Source of the DNA: Spiroplasma helicoides
Lineage (GTDB): Bacteria; Bacillota_I; Bacilli_A; Mycoplasmatales; Mycoplasmataceae
Assembly: GCF_001715535.1 (NCBI RefSeq)
Contig: NZ_CP017015.1
Location: 1,178,001-1,242,000 of the forward strand
Direction of reading: 5' to 3'
DNA length: 64,000 nt
Part shown: piece after piece, positions 10,859 to 21,369 of the stretch
How the letters are laid out: each line of letters starts with the position of its first letter
Position numbering within the stretch: position 1 is the stretch's first letter
Position numbers and translations under genes: made by a program
Notes under the pieces: model-generated
What the model saw: only the letters and a program-made list of their open reading frames with translations
Told to the model about the DNA's origin: nothing
Databases searched by the model: none

Positions 10859-12409
10859 ATGAGTGAAAAAATAAAACAAGCAGATCTTGAAAAAATAAAA
10901 GATATTAGTTATAAACTTGTTGCTTACAATTCAAAAGAGTTAAAACCTTCAATTTTTTCAACTAATAAAACTGAATTGCCAAATTATGGAGTAGTTAGAA
11001 ATAAAATTGTTTCATTAGAAGAAGCAGTAAAAAAATCAGGATTGAAAAGTGGAATGACAATATCATTCCACCACCACTTTAGAAGTGGAGATAAAACAAT
11101 TCAACTTGTTATGGAAGTAATTGATAAATTAAAAATAAAAGACATTACAATCGCAAGTAGTAGTTTCACAGATGCACATAACTTTTTAATTGATTACATT
11201 AAAAAAGGTGTAGTTACCGGATTACAAACTTCTGGTTGTCGTGACGAACTTGGAAAATTTGTTTCATCAGGTGAGTTCAAAAATACCATGATTATAAGAA
11301 GTCATGGTGGAAGAGCAAGAGCAATTGAATCAGGAGATTTAAAAATTGATTTAGCTTTCATTGCTGCAAGTTCATCAGATGAGATGGGAAATTGTAACGG
11401 TGTTATTGGTCAATCAGCTTGTGGAAGTCTGGGTTATGGAATGGTTGATGCACAGTATGCTGCAAAAACAATCATTATAACCGATCACTTAGTTGATTAT
11501 CCAAATAAAGTTATTTCAATATCACAAAGTTTAGTTGACTATGTTGTTGTAGTTGATCAAATTGGAGATCCAAATAAAATTGTTTCAAAAGAAATAAGAC
11601 TTACTTCAGCACCAAAAGAAGAAATTATTGCTGACTTTATTTCAAAAGTTATAGTTAATACGGAACTTTTTAAAGAGGGTTTTTCAATTCAAATGGGAAC
11701 CGGTGGAGCTTCTTTATCTGCAATCAAAACTTTAACAGAACATATGGTTGAAAAAAATATTAAATCATCATTCTGTCTCGGAGGAATAACAGGTCACCAG
11801 GTTAACTGATTGGAAACTGGATTAACAACAGCTTTATTTGATACACAATGTTTTGATATATCAGCTGTTAATTCGATTGCTAAAAATAAAAACCATATAG
11901 AAATATCTGCATCAATGTATGCAAATGCACAAAATAAATCGCCTTTTGTTAACAAATTAGATTATGTTATTTTAAGTGCATTAGAAGTTGATTTAAACTT
12001 TAATGTAAATGTTATTACTGGAAGTGATGGAGTTATTAGAGGTGCACAAGGTGGTCACCCAGATACTGCTCAAGGTGCAAAAATTACAATTGTGGCATTA
12101 CCTTTAATCAGAGGTAGAATGAGTTGTGTTGTAGAAAATGTTAATTCAATTGTCACACCCGGTAACACAGTTGATGTAATTGTAACCGATTATGGTATTG
12201 CTGTTAATCCAAATAGACAAGACATTATTGAAAGTTTACAAAAAGCTAATGTAAAAATAAATACATTACAAGAAATGATGGAGTTTGCATACTCAATTGT
12301 AGGTAAACCAAAACCAATAGAATATGATTATTCAAAACCAGTTGCTGTTGTAGAATATAGAGATGGATCAATTATTGATATCATTTACAAAGTAAAGGAA
12401 ATTGATTAG
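10859..12409 (+). CDS. citF: citrate lyase alpha subunit (citrate:acetyl-ACP transferase)
   Basis: A 516-aa protein of the usual CitF length. It transfers the acyl carrier arm from acetyl to citrate. Family features are ISFHHHFRSGD near residue 65, SHGGRARAIESGD, GNCNGVIGQSACGSLGYG, TGGASLSAIKTL, the CLGGITGHQVN loop, and a C-terminal half with TGSDGVIRGAQGGHPDTAQGA. A TGA within the gene (11807-11809) encodes Trp. The TAG stop is directly followed by the ATG of the CitX-GntR fusion. Confidence 0.96.
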
Positions 12410-13558
12410 ATGCCAAATATTCTAGAAGAAATTTTAGATGCGCGTGAAAATAGAACGCGCGTTCTTAAATCAAAACTAGAAAATTCAGAGTTTGTCACTA
12501 CCCTATCTTTAAATATTCCTGGAGCAAATAAAACTGGACAACTGAAAAAAAACTTTATACAAAAATGTTTTTATGAATATTTAAGCATGTTAAAAAAATT
12601 ATATGAAAATATAAATTATGATTTTTTTGAAGATGCTGCTGGATATATATACTTTATTGAGGTTAGCAAAGGTCATCCATATCAAGTTAAACAAATTGCT
12701 TTAGACTTTGAAGATATTTTAGGTAAACACTCAAGTTTAGTAGATATAGATGTTTATGTTTCATTAACTAAAAAAATAACTAGAGAAAATTTAGCTAAAC
12801 TACCTAGGGTGTGTTTGATGTGTAGTGAATTTGCAAAAAACTGCGCGTTTAAACAAACTCACCCTATTGAAGAGTTAGAAAAAGTTGTGGATGAACTATT
12901 AAAAACAGAGATTTCTTTTTCTTTTTCAAAAGAATATATTATGCATGACATTATAAAAGATGTTTCAGAAGGAATATTAAGTCCTAATGATAGATTAAAA
13001 GAAATAGATTTATCAAATAAATATAATGTTTCAAGAACAAAGATTCGTGAAGTTATTTCTACACTAGCAGAATATGGTTTGCTAGTTGTTAGAAAAGATA
13101 TGGGTGTAATTATCAAAAAGTTAACTTACCATGAACTCACTGAAGTTATAGAGTTAAGAAAGTGTGCAAAGTTAATTATTTTTAAAGATATATTTACAAA
13201 AATTACAAACAAAGATCATAGAGTAGTTGTTGAAAAAGTTTTAGAATATTTAGAAGGCTTAGACAGAGCAAATTACGATTTACTAAAAAAATGAAACCAA
13301 GAGTTTTATGACTTACTATTTTCTGTCTCAGACAAATACTTTACTAAAAACTTATTTAATAAATTTGAAATCTTATTTTCTAATGTTAGATATTTAATCA
13401 GTAAAAAAGCGCAAGACTATTTTTATGTTATACTAGATCAACATATAAATATTTGTAAGGCGCTTCTTACAAAAGATTATGAAGACTTGGTTAAATCAAT
13501 TGAATTATACTTTACAGACATCCAAAGAATTATGTTACAGGTAATGGACGATGAATAA
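12410..13558 (+). CDS. CitX-GntR fusion: citrate lyase holo-ACP synthase joined to a FadR-type regulator
   Basis: A 382-aa protein of two parts. Residues 1-170 match CitX, which loads the triphosphoribosyl-dephospho-CoA arm on CitD. NIPG is at 35-38, an ID-DVYVSL strand near 120, and R-x-CLMC (C135, C138) with C145 and H151, the usual CitX cysteine/histidine segment. Residues 175-240 are a GntR winged helix (NKYNVSRTKIREVISTLAEYGLLV). Residues 245-382 are all-helical like an FCD domain, but most of the usual metal ligands (Asp, His) are replaced. The ATG abuts citF; the end overlaps citC by eight bases. It likely binds the palindromes at 7613-7643 (inference). Confidence 0.85.
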
Positions 13559-14576
13559 TTTTAAAATGTACTACATTGATTTAAATAGTTCATTTGAAAC
13601 CAAAAGAGTGACTGAATTTTTAAAAAGGTTTGATTTAGAATATAACTTAGTTGATGCAACATTAGTTATCAAAGATGAAAAACAAAAAATAATTGCTACA
13701 TGTAGCAAGTTAAATAATGTTATTAAATGTATTGCTGTTTGTAAAGATTACATAAATCAAAACTTTTTAAATAAGTTAGTTACAGAAATTTCTAAATTAA
13801 TTTATTTAGAAAAACAAGATGAAATATTTGTTTTTACAAAACCAGAAAACAAATTTATTTTTGAAGGTGTTGGTTTTGATAATATTTTTGTAAATGATAA
13901 AATTGCTTTTTTAACAAATAAAATAAATAATTACAAAAAATATAAAACATATATTCAAAATTTACTAACAGGTAACGACATAGCTATCCTACTTATGAAT
14001 TGCAACCCTTTAACAAAAGGTCATGGCTTTTTAATAGAATATGCTTCAAAAAAGTATCAACAAGTATATATAATTCCTGTTAAAGAAGATGTTTCATTAT
14101 TTACATACGAAGAGAGAAAACAAATGCTTAGCTTGTTTGTAAAAAATTTTACAAATGTAGCTTTACTAAAAGGATCTGATTACTTAATTTCAAAAGCGAC
14201 TTTTCCAACATATTTTTTAAATGAAGAAGATAAAATAGTTATAGCTAATTCAGAAGTTGATGCTAATGTTTTTGTAAATTTATTTGAAAACACCAAATCA
14301 AAAATAACAAGAGTTGTTGGTTCAGAGCCAAACTCTAGAACAACAAACTTGTATAACAATGTTATGAATACAGTTTTAGAAAAAAATAATATAGGTTTTG
14401 AACAAGTTGAAAGATATACTATTAATAACAATGTTGTATCTGCATCAACAGTTAGAAAAAATATTTATGAAAATAAAGAATGAGAATCTCTTGTACCGCA
14501 AACAACTATTGAGATTATTAAAAAAGTAGATATCAAAAAACGTATGACAGAAAAAAATGTTTATAAAAATAACTAA
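13551..14576 (+). CDS. citC: [citrate (pro-3S)-lyase] ligase
   Basis: A 341-aa enzyme that acetylates the CitD prosthetic group with ATP and acetate to activate citrate lyase. An N-terminal GNAT-like region (1-120) is followed by the nucleotidyltransferase fold with MNCNPLTKGHGFLIEYA near residue 150, where HxGH-type residues sit, and IIPVKEDVSLFTYEERKQML, a hallmark of CitC. Near residue 260 there is VVGSEPNSRTT. It starts inside the previous gene (eight-base overlap) and its stop overlaps the stop of convergent citG by three bases. Confidence 0.94.
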
Positions 14577-15373
14577 TACTTTTCTTTTATTAAAAACAAA
14601 AGTATTACAAATATATCTGCTGCACCACCAGGAGAAATATTATTTTTAATTGCATAATTATTGAAATTATAAATAGTTTTATAAAACATATCATCATAAT
14701 TATTTGTGTAAATTAGATCAAAATTTTTTTGGATTTCAAATTTTAAATTTAAATATTTATCATATCCAACCTTATTTATTAGAGTTGTATCTTCAATTGC
14801 AAGAACACATTTAAGAAGTAAAAAATAATTTTTATACCTTTGTGATATTTTTAAATTAGCAATATTACTTTTATAAAATTCTAAAATTTCAAAAACAACT
14901 TTATAACCTTCTACCGCAATGTGTCTGGCACTTTTAACATTATGTTTAATATAAAGTTTAGCTCCTATCGAATTTATTTTATTGTAGTCCAATTGTTTTA
15001 ATGATTTACAAAAATTTGAAATATATTTGTTTAAAACTTCTTGTTCATCTGAAGATCTGCTAATGTAGCAATAAAAGAAAATACCAAAAGCAAATATTAA
15101 ACCTTTATGTGTATTGATATTGTTTGTTGCTTTAAACATTAGCTGTTCGTAAATAATTCCAATTTTATTTAAATCACTAAAACTAGTTATGTTGTTTTGA
15201 TTATTATAAATATTACGCAAATACGCTTTTAAAACTTTATAACTTTTTAAAAAAGTTTTATAATTCATATCCTTATGACAACCTGAGTTCTTTTTAGAAA
15301 CAAGACCTAGGCAAGGGTATAAAAAAATTTCTTCTTTAATAGCTTTAAATGCATTGTTTAAAATTTTGATCAC
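14573..15373 (-). CDS. citG: triphosphoribosyl-dephospho-CoA synthase
   Basis: A 266-aa enzyme that makes the precursor of the citrate lyase prosthetic group from ATP and dephospho-CoA. Signature segments are GLVSKKNSGCHKDMN near residue 25, NTHKGLIFAFG near 88, SARHIAVEGY, AIEDTTLINKVG, and SPGGAADIFVI at the end. The start is GTG at 15373, behind AGAGGT. A TATAAT on the minus strand (15400-15395) gives a likely promoter in the 46-bp gap to the divergent aldolase gene. Being transcribed against citC is unusual for a cit cluster. Confidence 0.92.
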   Translation of the reverse strand: MIKILNNAFKAIKEEIFLYPCLGLVSKKNSGCHKDMNYKTFLKSYKVLKAYLRNIYNNQNNITSFSDLNKIGIIYEQLMFKATNNINTHKGLIFAFGIFFYCYISRSSDEQEVLNKYISNFCKSLKQLDYNKINSIGAKLYIKHNVKSARHIAVEGYKVVFEILEFYKSNIANLKISQRYKNYFLLLKCVLAIEDTTLINKVGYDKYLNLKFEIQKNFDLIYTNNYDDMFYKTIYNFNNYAIKNNISPGGAADIFVILLFLIKEKY

Positions 15374-15419
15374 GTGTGTTTACCTCTATTAAAGATTATA
15401 AATGAAAGGAAAATAATTT

Positions 15420-16055
15420 ATGTCAAATATTACAAAACATATAGATGAATTTAGAAAGTATAGATTATCAACAATTGTTAGAACAAATTCATATGATAAT
15501 GCTTATAGAATTGTTAAAGCTTCACATGAAGCTGGTATTAAGTTTATCGAAATCACATTAACTATACCAGATGCTTATAAATTAATAAAAACTTGTAGTC
15601 AAGACTTCCCAGATTTAAGTATTGGAGCTGGAACAATACTTACACTAGAAGAGGCAAAAAAAGCAATAGAACACGACGCAAGTTACTTAGTTTCACCAGT
15701 TGGAGATATAGAAATTTTAAAATGATGTAACGAAAAAGATATATTGTTTGTGGCTGGAGCAGTTACACCAACTGAAATGTATAATTTACATTCTAATGGT
15801 GCAAAATTAATTAAGTTCTTCCCTGCAAATTCTATGCCAATGAATTATATTTCAATTATTCATAATCCACACCCTAACTTTGAATTTTTAGCAACAGGAG
15901 GAATTGATTTAAGTAATATAGCCGACTTTATTAAAGCTGGTTGTGTTGGTTGCGGAGTTACTGCTGATCTTGGAGGTGCGTCTGAAAGTATTGCTTATGA
16001 AGATATCGTGAAAATAGCAAAACAATATGTAGAGAAAGTAAATTCAGTAAAATAA
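15420..16055 (+). CDS. KDPG/KHG aldolase family protein, possible oxaloacetate decarboxylase
   Basis: A 211-aa TIM-barrel class I aldolase of the Eda family. The Schiff-base lysine is K132 in KLIKFFPA and the acid/base glutamate is E44 in FIEITL. VSPVGD and GGIDLSNIADFIKAG complete the family pattern. Entner-Doudoroff genes are not seen here, and the gene sits at the end of a citrate lyase locus. Since E. coli Eda can also decarboxylate oxaloacetate, this protein may convert citrate-lyase oxaloacetate to pyruvate (inference). A hairpin terminator follows directly. Confidence 0.85.
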
Positions 16056-16064
16056 TTGAAAAAT

Positions 16065-16090
16065 AAAAATTCGAAGTGATTCGAATTTTT
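16065..16090. terminator. bidirectional intrinsic terminator after the citrate locus
   Basis: A perfect 11-bp stem (AAAAATTCGAA, loop GTGA, TTCGAATTTTT). It ends the plus-strand aldolase gene and overlaps the stop of the convergent lipoprotein gene (16089). Confidence 0.85.
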
Positions 16091-16502
16091 ATTTACTTTG
16101 TACATTAGTACTATTTACTTTTATATTTATAGAGCTTCATTTTGAACCATATACCACTTGTAAAACTACTTGTCCCTTTTTAATTCCTTTTACATGTATT
16201 TGAAATTTTCCATCTCCGGTTTCATCACTAGCAACAGTTTGATCTGTAACTTTATTATCTAAAACAAAATGTGCTGTTACAACTTGAATATCAGATGAAT
16301 CAACAGACATAACAGTTTTTCTTGTTGGTCTTGGTGCTTGTAAGTCGAAAGTTTTTTCATCATTTACATTCATTTCAAAATCTTTAAAAACATTTGAGAA
16401 ATTCGTTTGCTCTGATTTTCTTTTTTGTTTACAGCTTAAAACAAAACTAGTTGAAGTTAATGTTAAACAAAATGAAAAACTGATTTTTAATAACTTTTTC
16501 AT
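16089..16502 (-). CDS. small lipoprotein with Ig-like strand pattern
   Basis: A 137-aa protein with signal peptide MKKLLKISFSFCLTLTSTS, then FVLSC as the lipobox. The mature part has alternating hydrophobic strands (VMSVDSSDIQVV, FQIHVKGIKKGQVVLQVVYG) like a bacterial Ig-like (BIG_2) module, and the same strand pattern occurs in the lipoprotein at 27203-29110. AAAGGAG precedes the ATG. It lies 21 bases behind the 810-aa membrane protein and is probably co-transcribed with it, so it may be its extracellular partner. Confidence 0.78.
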
Positions 16503-16523
16503 CTTTGATTCTCCTTTATTTTT

Positions 16524-18956
16524 TTATCTTTGAGTGATATCAAATATTTCAAAATACTTTTCATTTTGTTCAAAACACTTGATATGGAATATTCTTACTT
16601 CCGGATTTGATGGATTATAACCAAAAGCAATTTGTTTAAATAAATATTCAGACCATTCAACTTTTTGGTCACAAATGTAGCAATCTACACCTTGAATTAC
16701 TTTCAACGTTGCTTCTTGTTTTTTTTCTTTTGAATAATCAAATACAATTTTTATTTTTTTAGTTACTGGTTCACCACTTGACTTATCTTCTACTCCGACA
16801 ATTTGAGTTGATTCTATATTTTCCAAAGGTTCCTCAATGACATTAGTATTTTTTTGTTCATTATTTAAATTTAATTCTTCTTTGTTTTCTTCTAAACTTT
16901 TTTCAGTATTTTTATTGTCTAGATCTAAAGTTTTTATTGTTTCTTGTATATCATATTTATTTATATCATCAAGTTCTTCGTCTGCCATACTTTTTGTTGA
17001 TTCAAAACTTTGATTATTTTGTACAACGTCTTTGTCATCTAAATTGTAAAATGGCAAATCAATATTGTTATACATGACATAGTTTCTAACTTTTTCATCA
17101 TTTCTCATAAGTTCTTGAAAGTTTTCAAACTCTTCTTCAACTTCTTTTATTACTTCTGCGAGCGCTTCGCTATTTTTTTTGTTTTGTATTGTTTTATAAT
17201 ATCTAAACTCTTTTTCTAAACTATTTATATATAAAATCATTTTTTTACTTAATCCATAATCTTCATCATCAATACCTTTAAGATCAGGAGGTCAGAAAGT
17301 ATGTCTAGTGATATTTAAGAATCACTCTTTGATTGAGAAATGATCCATTAATATTGCACCAACTGTAGTTAGAACAGCAAATTGATAAATACTTATTAAA
17401 ATTAATGTTCCTATTGCCCCATCTTGCAGTAAGAGTGGTGCATAAATTATTGAAAAAACATTAAACACTGGAACATATGAAATATATAAGCATATAGACA
17501 ATAAAAAGTTATCTTTTCTCAATACAGCAGGGTTTGAATAAAAGTATTCACTGACAATTGAATGAATAAATATGAATGATACAAAGAATAAAAATATATA
17601 TCCTAGAACACCAAATATAGTAAAGTTTAAAAAAGATGTTTTAAAATAATTGTACATTGACATTTTTCATCAACCAAAAACTAATTCTCCTGCAATTCAA
17701 ATCAAATAAGCTCCACACGCCAAACCAATAAAACCAAAAAATAATATTGTAAAAGACTGTAAGTACAAAAGATTTTCGAAATAATAGGTGGTTGATTTAA
17801 ATCCCGCATCAATTAACCTATTGCTTCCTTTTGTAAAAATTGCAGATAACTGATTAAATAACTCAACTACTCCATAGACCACAAAAAAGTCTCCAAGGAA
17901 AAAAGCTAAAGCAATCATATATCATCATTTCAAATGGAAATCTTTTTCTCTAAAATCTCTCATTTTAAATTGCATGTTAGCAACCATTACATACAATATG
18001 AACATCTCGCCAGGATTTTGTACTAATGAAGCATAATGAGCGTGCGCTAAAAGTACCATTATAAACAAAGAACAAATCATTGCTAAATAAATTCATTGTG
18101 ATTCATAATAAGCAAAAGATGATAACCAAGGCAGATAATTTCCAAGGATACTAAATCGAAGTGGTGTTTTTCAAAATAATGTTGGAGTTCCCATAATAAA
18201 TACAGGCAATAATACACTAACTGTTAATAATCATATATTTACTCACATAATTATTAAAAGCATTTTTCTTCAATTTATAATTCTAAAACGTTTTTCTGTA
18301 AATCAATTTATTAAAACAACTACATTATTTTTAAAACTAAATATTGTGAAGAAAATATAATTTACTATTACAAACAATCCAGCCCCTAATAATAAATAAC
18401 TTTTAGCATAAATTACATAAAGATTTGATCAACAGTTCAATAAGTATGTTCAAACTTTGTCATATGTTTGTAAAAATGTTAAAGTATTAACAATAACTGG
18501 AATAACCTGAGCAAAGATATAAATCATTGCCATAATTCTAAAAATTGCTCTAACAGGTCTTCATAAAATATTTGCAATGCGGTCAAAATCTAATTCTTTA
18601 AATAAAAGAATATATGCAATGATTATAAACACTGTACCAATAACCATAAAATAAACAAGTCATATACTCAAAAAGTTTATAATAGTTCTTGAAATAAAAT
18701 TTTGTGATGTTGCAAACTCTCATCAGTTAGCTATTTTATTATAAAAAAATGGGTTTAAATGAATATTGATTTCAAATATTCTTGCAAAGTTATTTATAAT
18801 CGCTACAAATGTAAATGAATTTAAAAATAAAACTATAATAAATATTGCACTAAAAACAAACGCAATAAAAATTTTCCCACGTACAGATCAATCTGTTAGC
18901 GAAATATCAATGTGTTTTTTTACTTTTGGCACTTTTTCTTTCTTGTACTTTCGCAT
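16524..18956 (-). CDS. large multi-span membrane protein with zinc-finger-like C-terminal tail
   Basis: An 810-aa protein of unknown family. After a basic start (MRKYKKEKVPKVKKH), residues about 30-560 hold at least ten hydrophobic segments. The rest is a cytoplasm-like domain with an acidic, Glu/Asn-rich low-complexity stretch (about 620-730). It ends in a compact motif with CYIC, then after about 30 residues H-I-K-C, a spacing that could bind one zinc ion. About twenty internal TGA codons encode Trp, so standard-code translation fragments it. AGGAG precedes the ATG. It is probably co-transcribed with the small lipoprotein downstream. No function is assigned. Confidence 0.8.
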
Positions 18957-19035
18957 TATTTTCTCCTATAATTTTAATTAAATTTAAAAACAACCAACAA
19001 TATAAACACTCATAAAATAATTATATAAGAATAAC

Positions 19036-20500
19036 GGAAGTTAAGTAGACCATTTGCAAATATAATAAATGGTCTTTTATATATTAAAATTATATTTTAT
19101 TTGTTGTAAATTATTGTAAATATTTGAGAACTTCTTAAAATAATAATAAAAATTCTCCTTATTTTCAAATTTATTACCAAAAGTTTTATAAAATTTTTGT
19201 TTAATTCATCCATTTAGACTTTCGGTTGGTGCATTATGTTTAAAGCCTTTTTTAGACATAGAATGAACTATAAAATCATTTTCATTTACATAGTTAAAAA
19301 TAAGCTCATTAGCAAAGGCAGAACCTCTATCAGATTGTATTATCTTTTGATTTGCTTTTTCAATGGCATAGTTATTTGTTTCTTTAAAAACAGATAATGC
19401 ACTATTTGAATTTTCACTTTTATCAAAACTATAACTAACTATAGTTCTTTTTTCTCAATCATATGATATTAAACAATTAATTTTACTTCTGTTTTTTCCA
19501 TTATTTAAAAATATCTTAAAGTTTGTTCCATCCATACCAATTATATTTGGTCGACTATAATTCATTTCCACCAAGTCTTCTCTAACATAGATATTATGTT
19601 TTTTTGATTCTGATTTCTTAACACTACGTTTCTTTCTACTTGGATTATTTAATATTCATGGATGATCTACTCTAATTTTTCTAATCATTTTTTCAGATAC
19701 TTTTACGCCTTTATTTACATAAATTCACTTACTTATTAAATTTGCGCCGCTTGCTAAACTATTATTTTTTAGATTATAGTCTATTATTAGTTTTTTGGCT
19801 ATTGTATATTTAGGACTATTAAAATTTGGTAAATCATTAAAATATAGACCATTTTTAAATATAATTATTGGGTTCTCTAAATTATTTTTTAGTTTAAACT
19901 TAGAAAATGTATTTTTATGAATTTTAAAATAACTAATTAATCTATTAGTCCCCATACCATGCTTAGCAATAAAATAATATATTTGACAGCATGCATAATG
20001 TTTATAAGCTTTTGTTGCCATTATCATTATCTTGTCCTTCTTGCTCATCTTCAACATGTTCAACATTATAGTTGCTGTGCAAGAAGGTATGGACTTTTCC
20101 AAAATTTCTTTACTTGCCATTGCTAATATCTTTTCTTCTTTTTCGAACTTTAATTGTTTTTCTAAAAGTCTAATTTTTTCTTTTAAAACTTTATTTTCTT
20201 TTTCTTTTGTTTTTAAATCCTTAGATACAAATTCTTTTTTTAATTTTTTACTCATTATTTCAACTTCTTTGCATGTTTTAATTCTACTATCATAATGAGT
20301 AAGTTTACTTTTTTTATCTCAAATTCTTATTAATTGAGAACCAGCCTTAATATTCATTTCTAAAGCGATTTTATCTAAATTTTCTCCTGACCAATACCTT
20401 TTTAAGGCATTCTTTTTTAAATCTTCACTATACTTTCTAGGCATATTTTCCTTTCTAATATAAAAACCAGTTGTATATACAACTGGTCTACTTAGCTTCC
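19036..20500 (-). mobile_element. IS3-family insertion sequence (single copy here)
   Basis: About 1,465 bp bounded by inverted repeats that read GGAAGyTAAGTAGACCAkTTG (left 19036-19056, right 20480-20500, two mismatches). Just inside each repeat is another inverted repeat: GACCATTT/AAATGGTC on the left and a perfect 22-bp palindrome on the right (20467-20488). These could act as hairpins against read-through. The single open transposase frame looks intact. No target duplication was found at either possible boundary, so the exact ends or age remain uncertain. Confidence 0.8.
19077..20444 (-). CDS. IS3-family transposase (single frame)
   Basis: A 455-aa protein. An N-terminal helix-turn-helix (MPRKYSEDLKKNALKRYW) is followed by a leucine-zipper-like coiled coil (about 75-110) and a DDE integrase core with GMDGTNFK (first Asp), IIQSDRGSAF (second Asp) and the glutamate in HNAPTESLNGWIKQKF. 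The start at 20444 is chosen because AAAGGAAA lies directly upstream; earlier in-frame ATGs lack one. Unlike many IS3 members, OrfA and OrfB are one frame without a slippage site. TGA is Trp. All catalytic residues are present. Confidence 0.9.
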
Positions 20501-20512
20501 TTTTTTCTATAT

Positions 20513-20547
20513 AAAAAAACAAAATAAAATTAATACTTTATTTTGTT
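20513..20547 (-). terminator. intrinsic terminator of the 20632 lipoprotein gene
   Basis: On the minus strand the arms AACAAAATAAA and TTTATTTTGTT (20547-20537 and 20528-20518) close an 8-base loop and are followed by a T run. It lies between the IS and the lipoprotein gene. Confidence 0.65.
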
Positions 20548-20631
20548 ATATAAATATATGTTTTTGAATTTTTTGTTAAAAATGATATCTACTTCTAATT
20601 TTAAAATTATATTTTGCAATGTATATCTTGA

Positions 20632-21261
20632 TTAACTATTTGTTGAACCAGCATATTTTGTTGCAAAAGTAATTTCACCTTCAACCAAATAACTATCATC
20701 ATAAGCAACAACTTTTATTGATCCGTTTGATTCTTTTGTTGCAGGATTAAAGCTAACAACTTTAGCATCAGTTCTTTTGACATTAACTTCTTTATCTAAC
20801 TCTTGTTTAATGATTTTTTTAATTAACATAAATGCACTTGCTTCAGTATTTGCTTCAGGAGAAATTATTGGATATTTATCTTTAAGAGTTTTTAAATCTT
20901 TTTTAAAGATAACAAAACAAATAATTGATGAACCTGTAACCACCTTACTTGATGGAACTGCTGTAACAATAATTGAACCCCTATCAATGCTTGAGGGTGG
21001 CACATAATTTTCAAAAATTATATCTTCTGTTTCTTTAACCTCAACTTTTTTATACTTTTTTAAACTCTCTATAACTGCATTTTTAACAGTTTCTAAATCA
21101 TCTGAATTAACGTTCAAAATATTTCAATCACGATCCGATGGATATATTGCATTTAAGTTGGCCCTATTCTCTTCGCGAGCATAATTTTTACATGAAACCG
21201 CCATTATACTTGATGAGCCAACTAGATTTACAGACATCAAAAAACTCAATACTTTCTTCAT
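20632..21261 (-). CDS. lipoprotein with a repeat domain
   Basis: A 209-aa protein starting MKKVLSFLMSVNLVGSSS, then IMAVSC as the lipobox. Two copies of the strand-helix-strand module shared by the lipoproteins of this window follow. Each has a helix with regularly spaced Leu/Ile residues, a central V--F-- strand, a segment like GSI-V-A and a final gain-of-charge strand (V-GS-I or VEGEITFATKY). It should be anchored outside the membrane. No known enzyme or binding motif is visible. Confidence 0.8.
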
Positions 21262-21369
21262 TTTTCTTTCCTCGCTTATAAAAAAATTATAACATAATCT
21301 ATTACCTGTACTTTTTAAGTGTTTAAAAATAATTTAATTTAGATATAATTATATTAACAGGGTGATGTT

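Noticed and set aside
11807-11812. citF as two genes split at a TGA with a TTG restart
   Set aside because: The protein is continuous and of normal CitF length when TGA is read as Trp.
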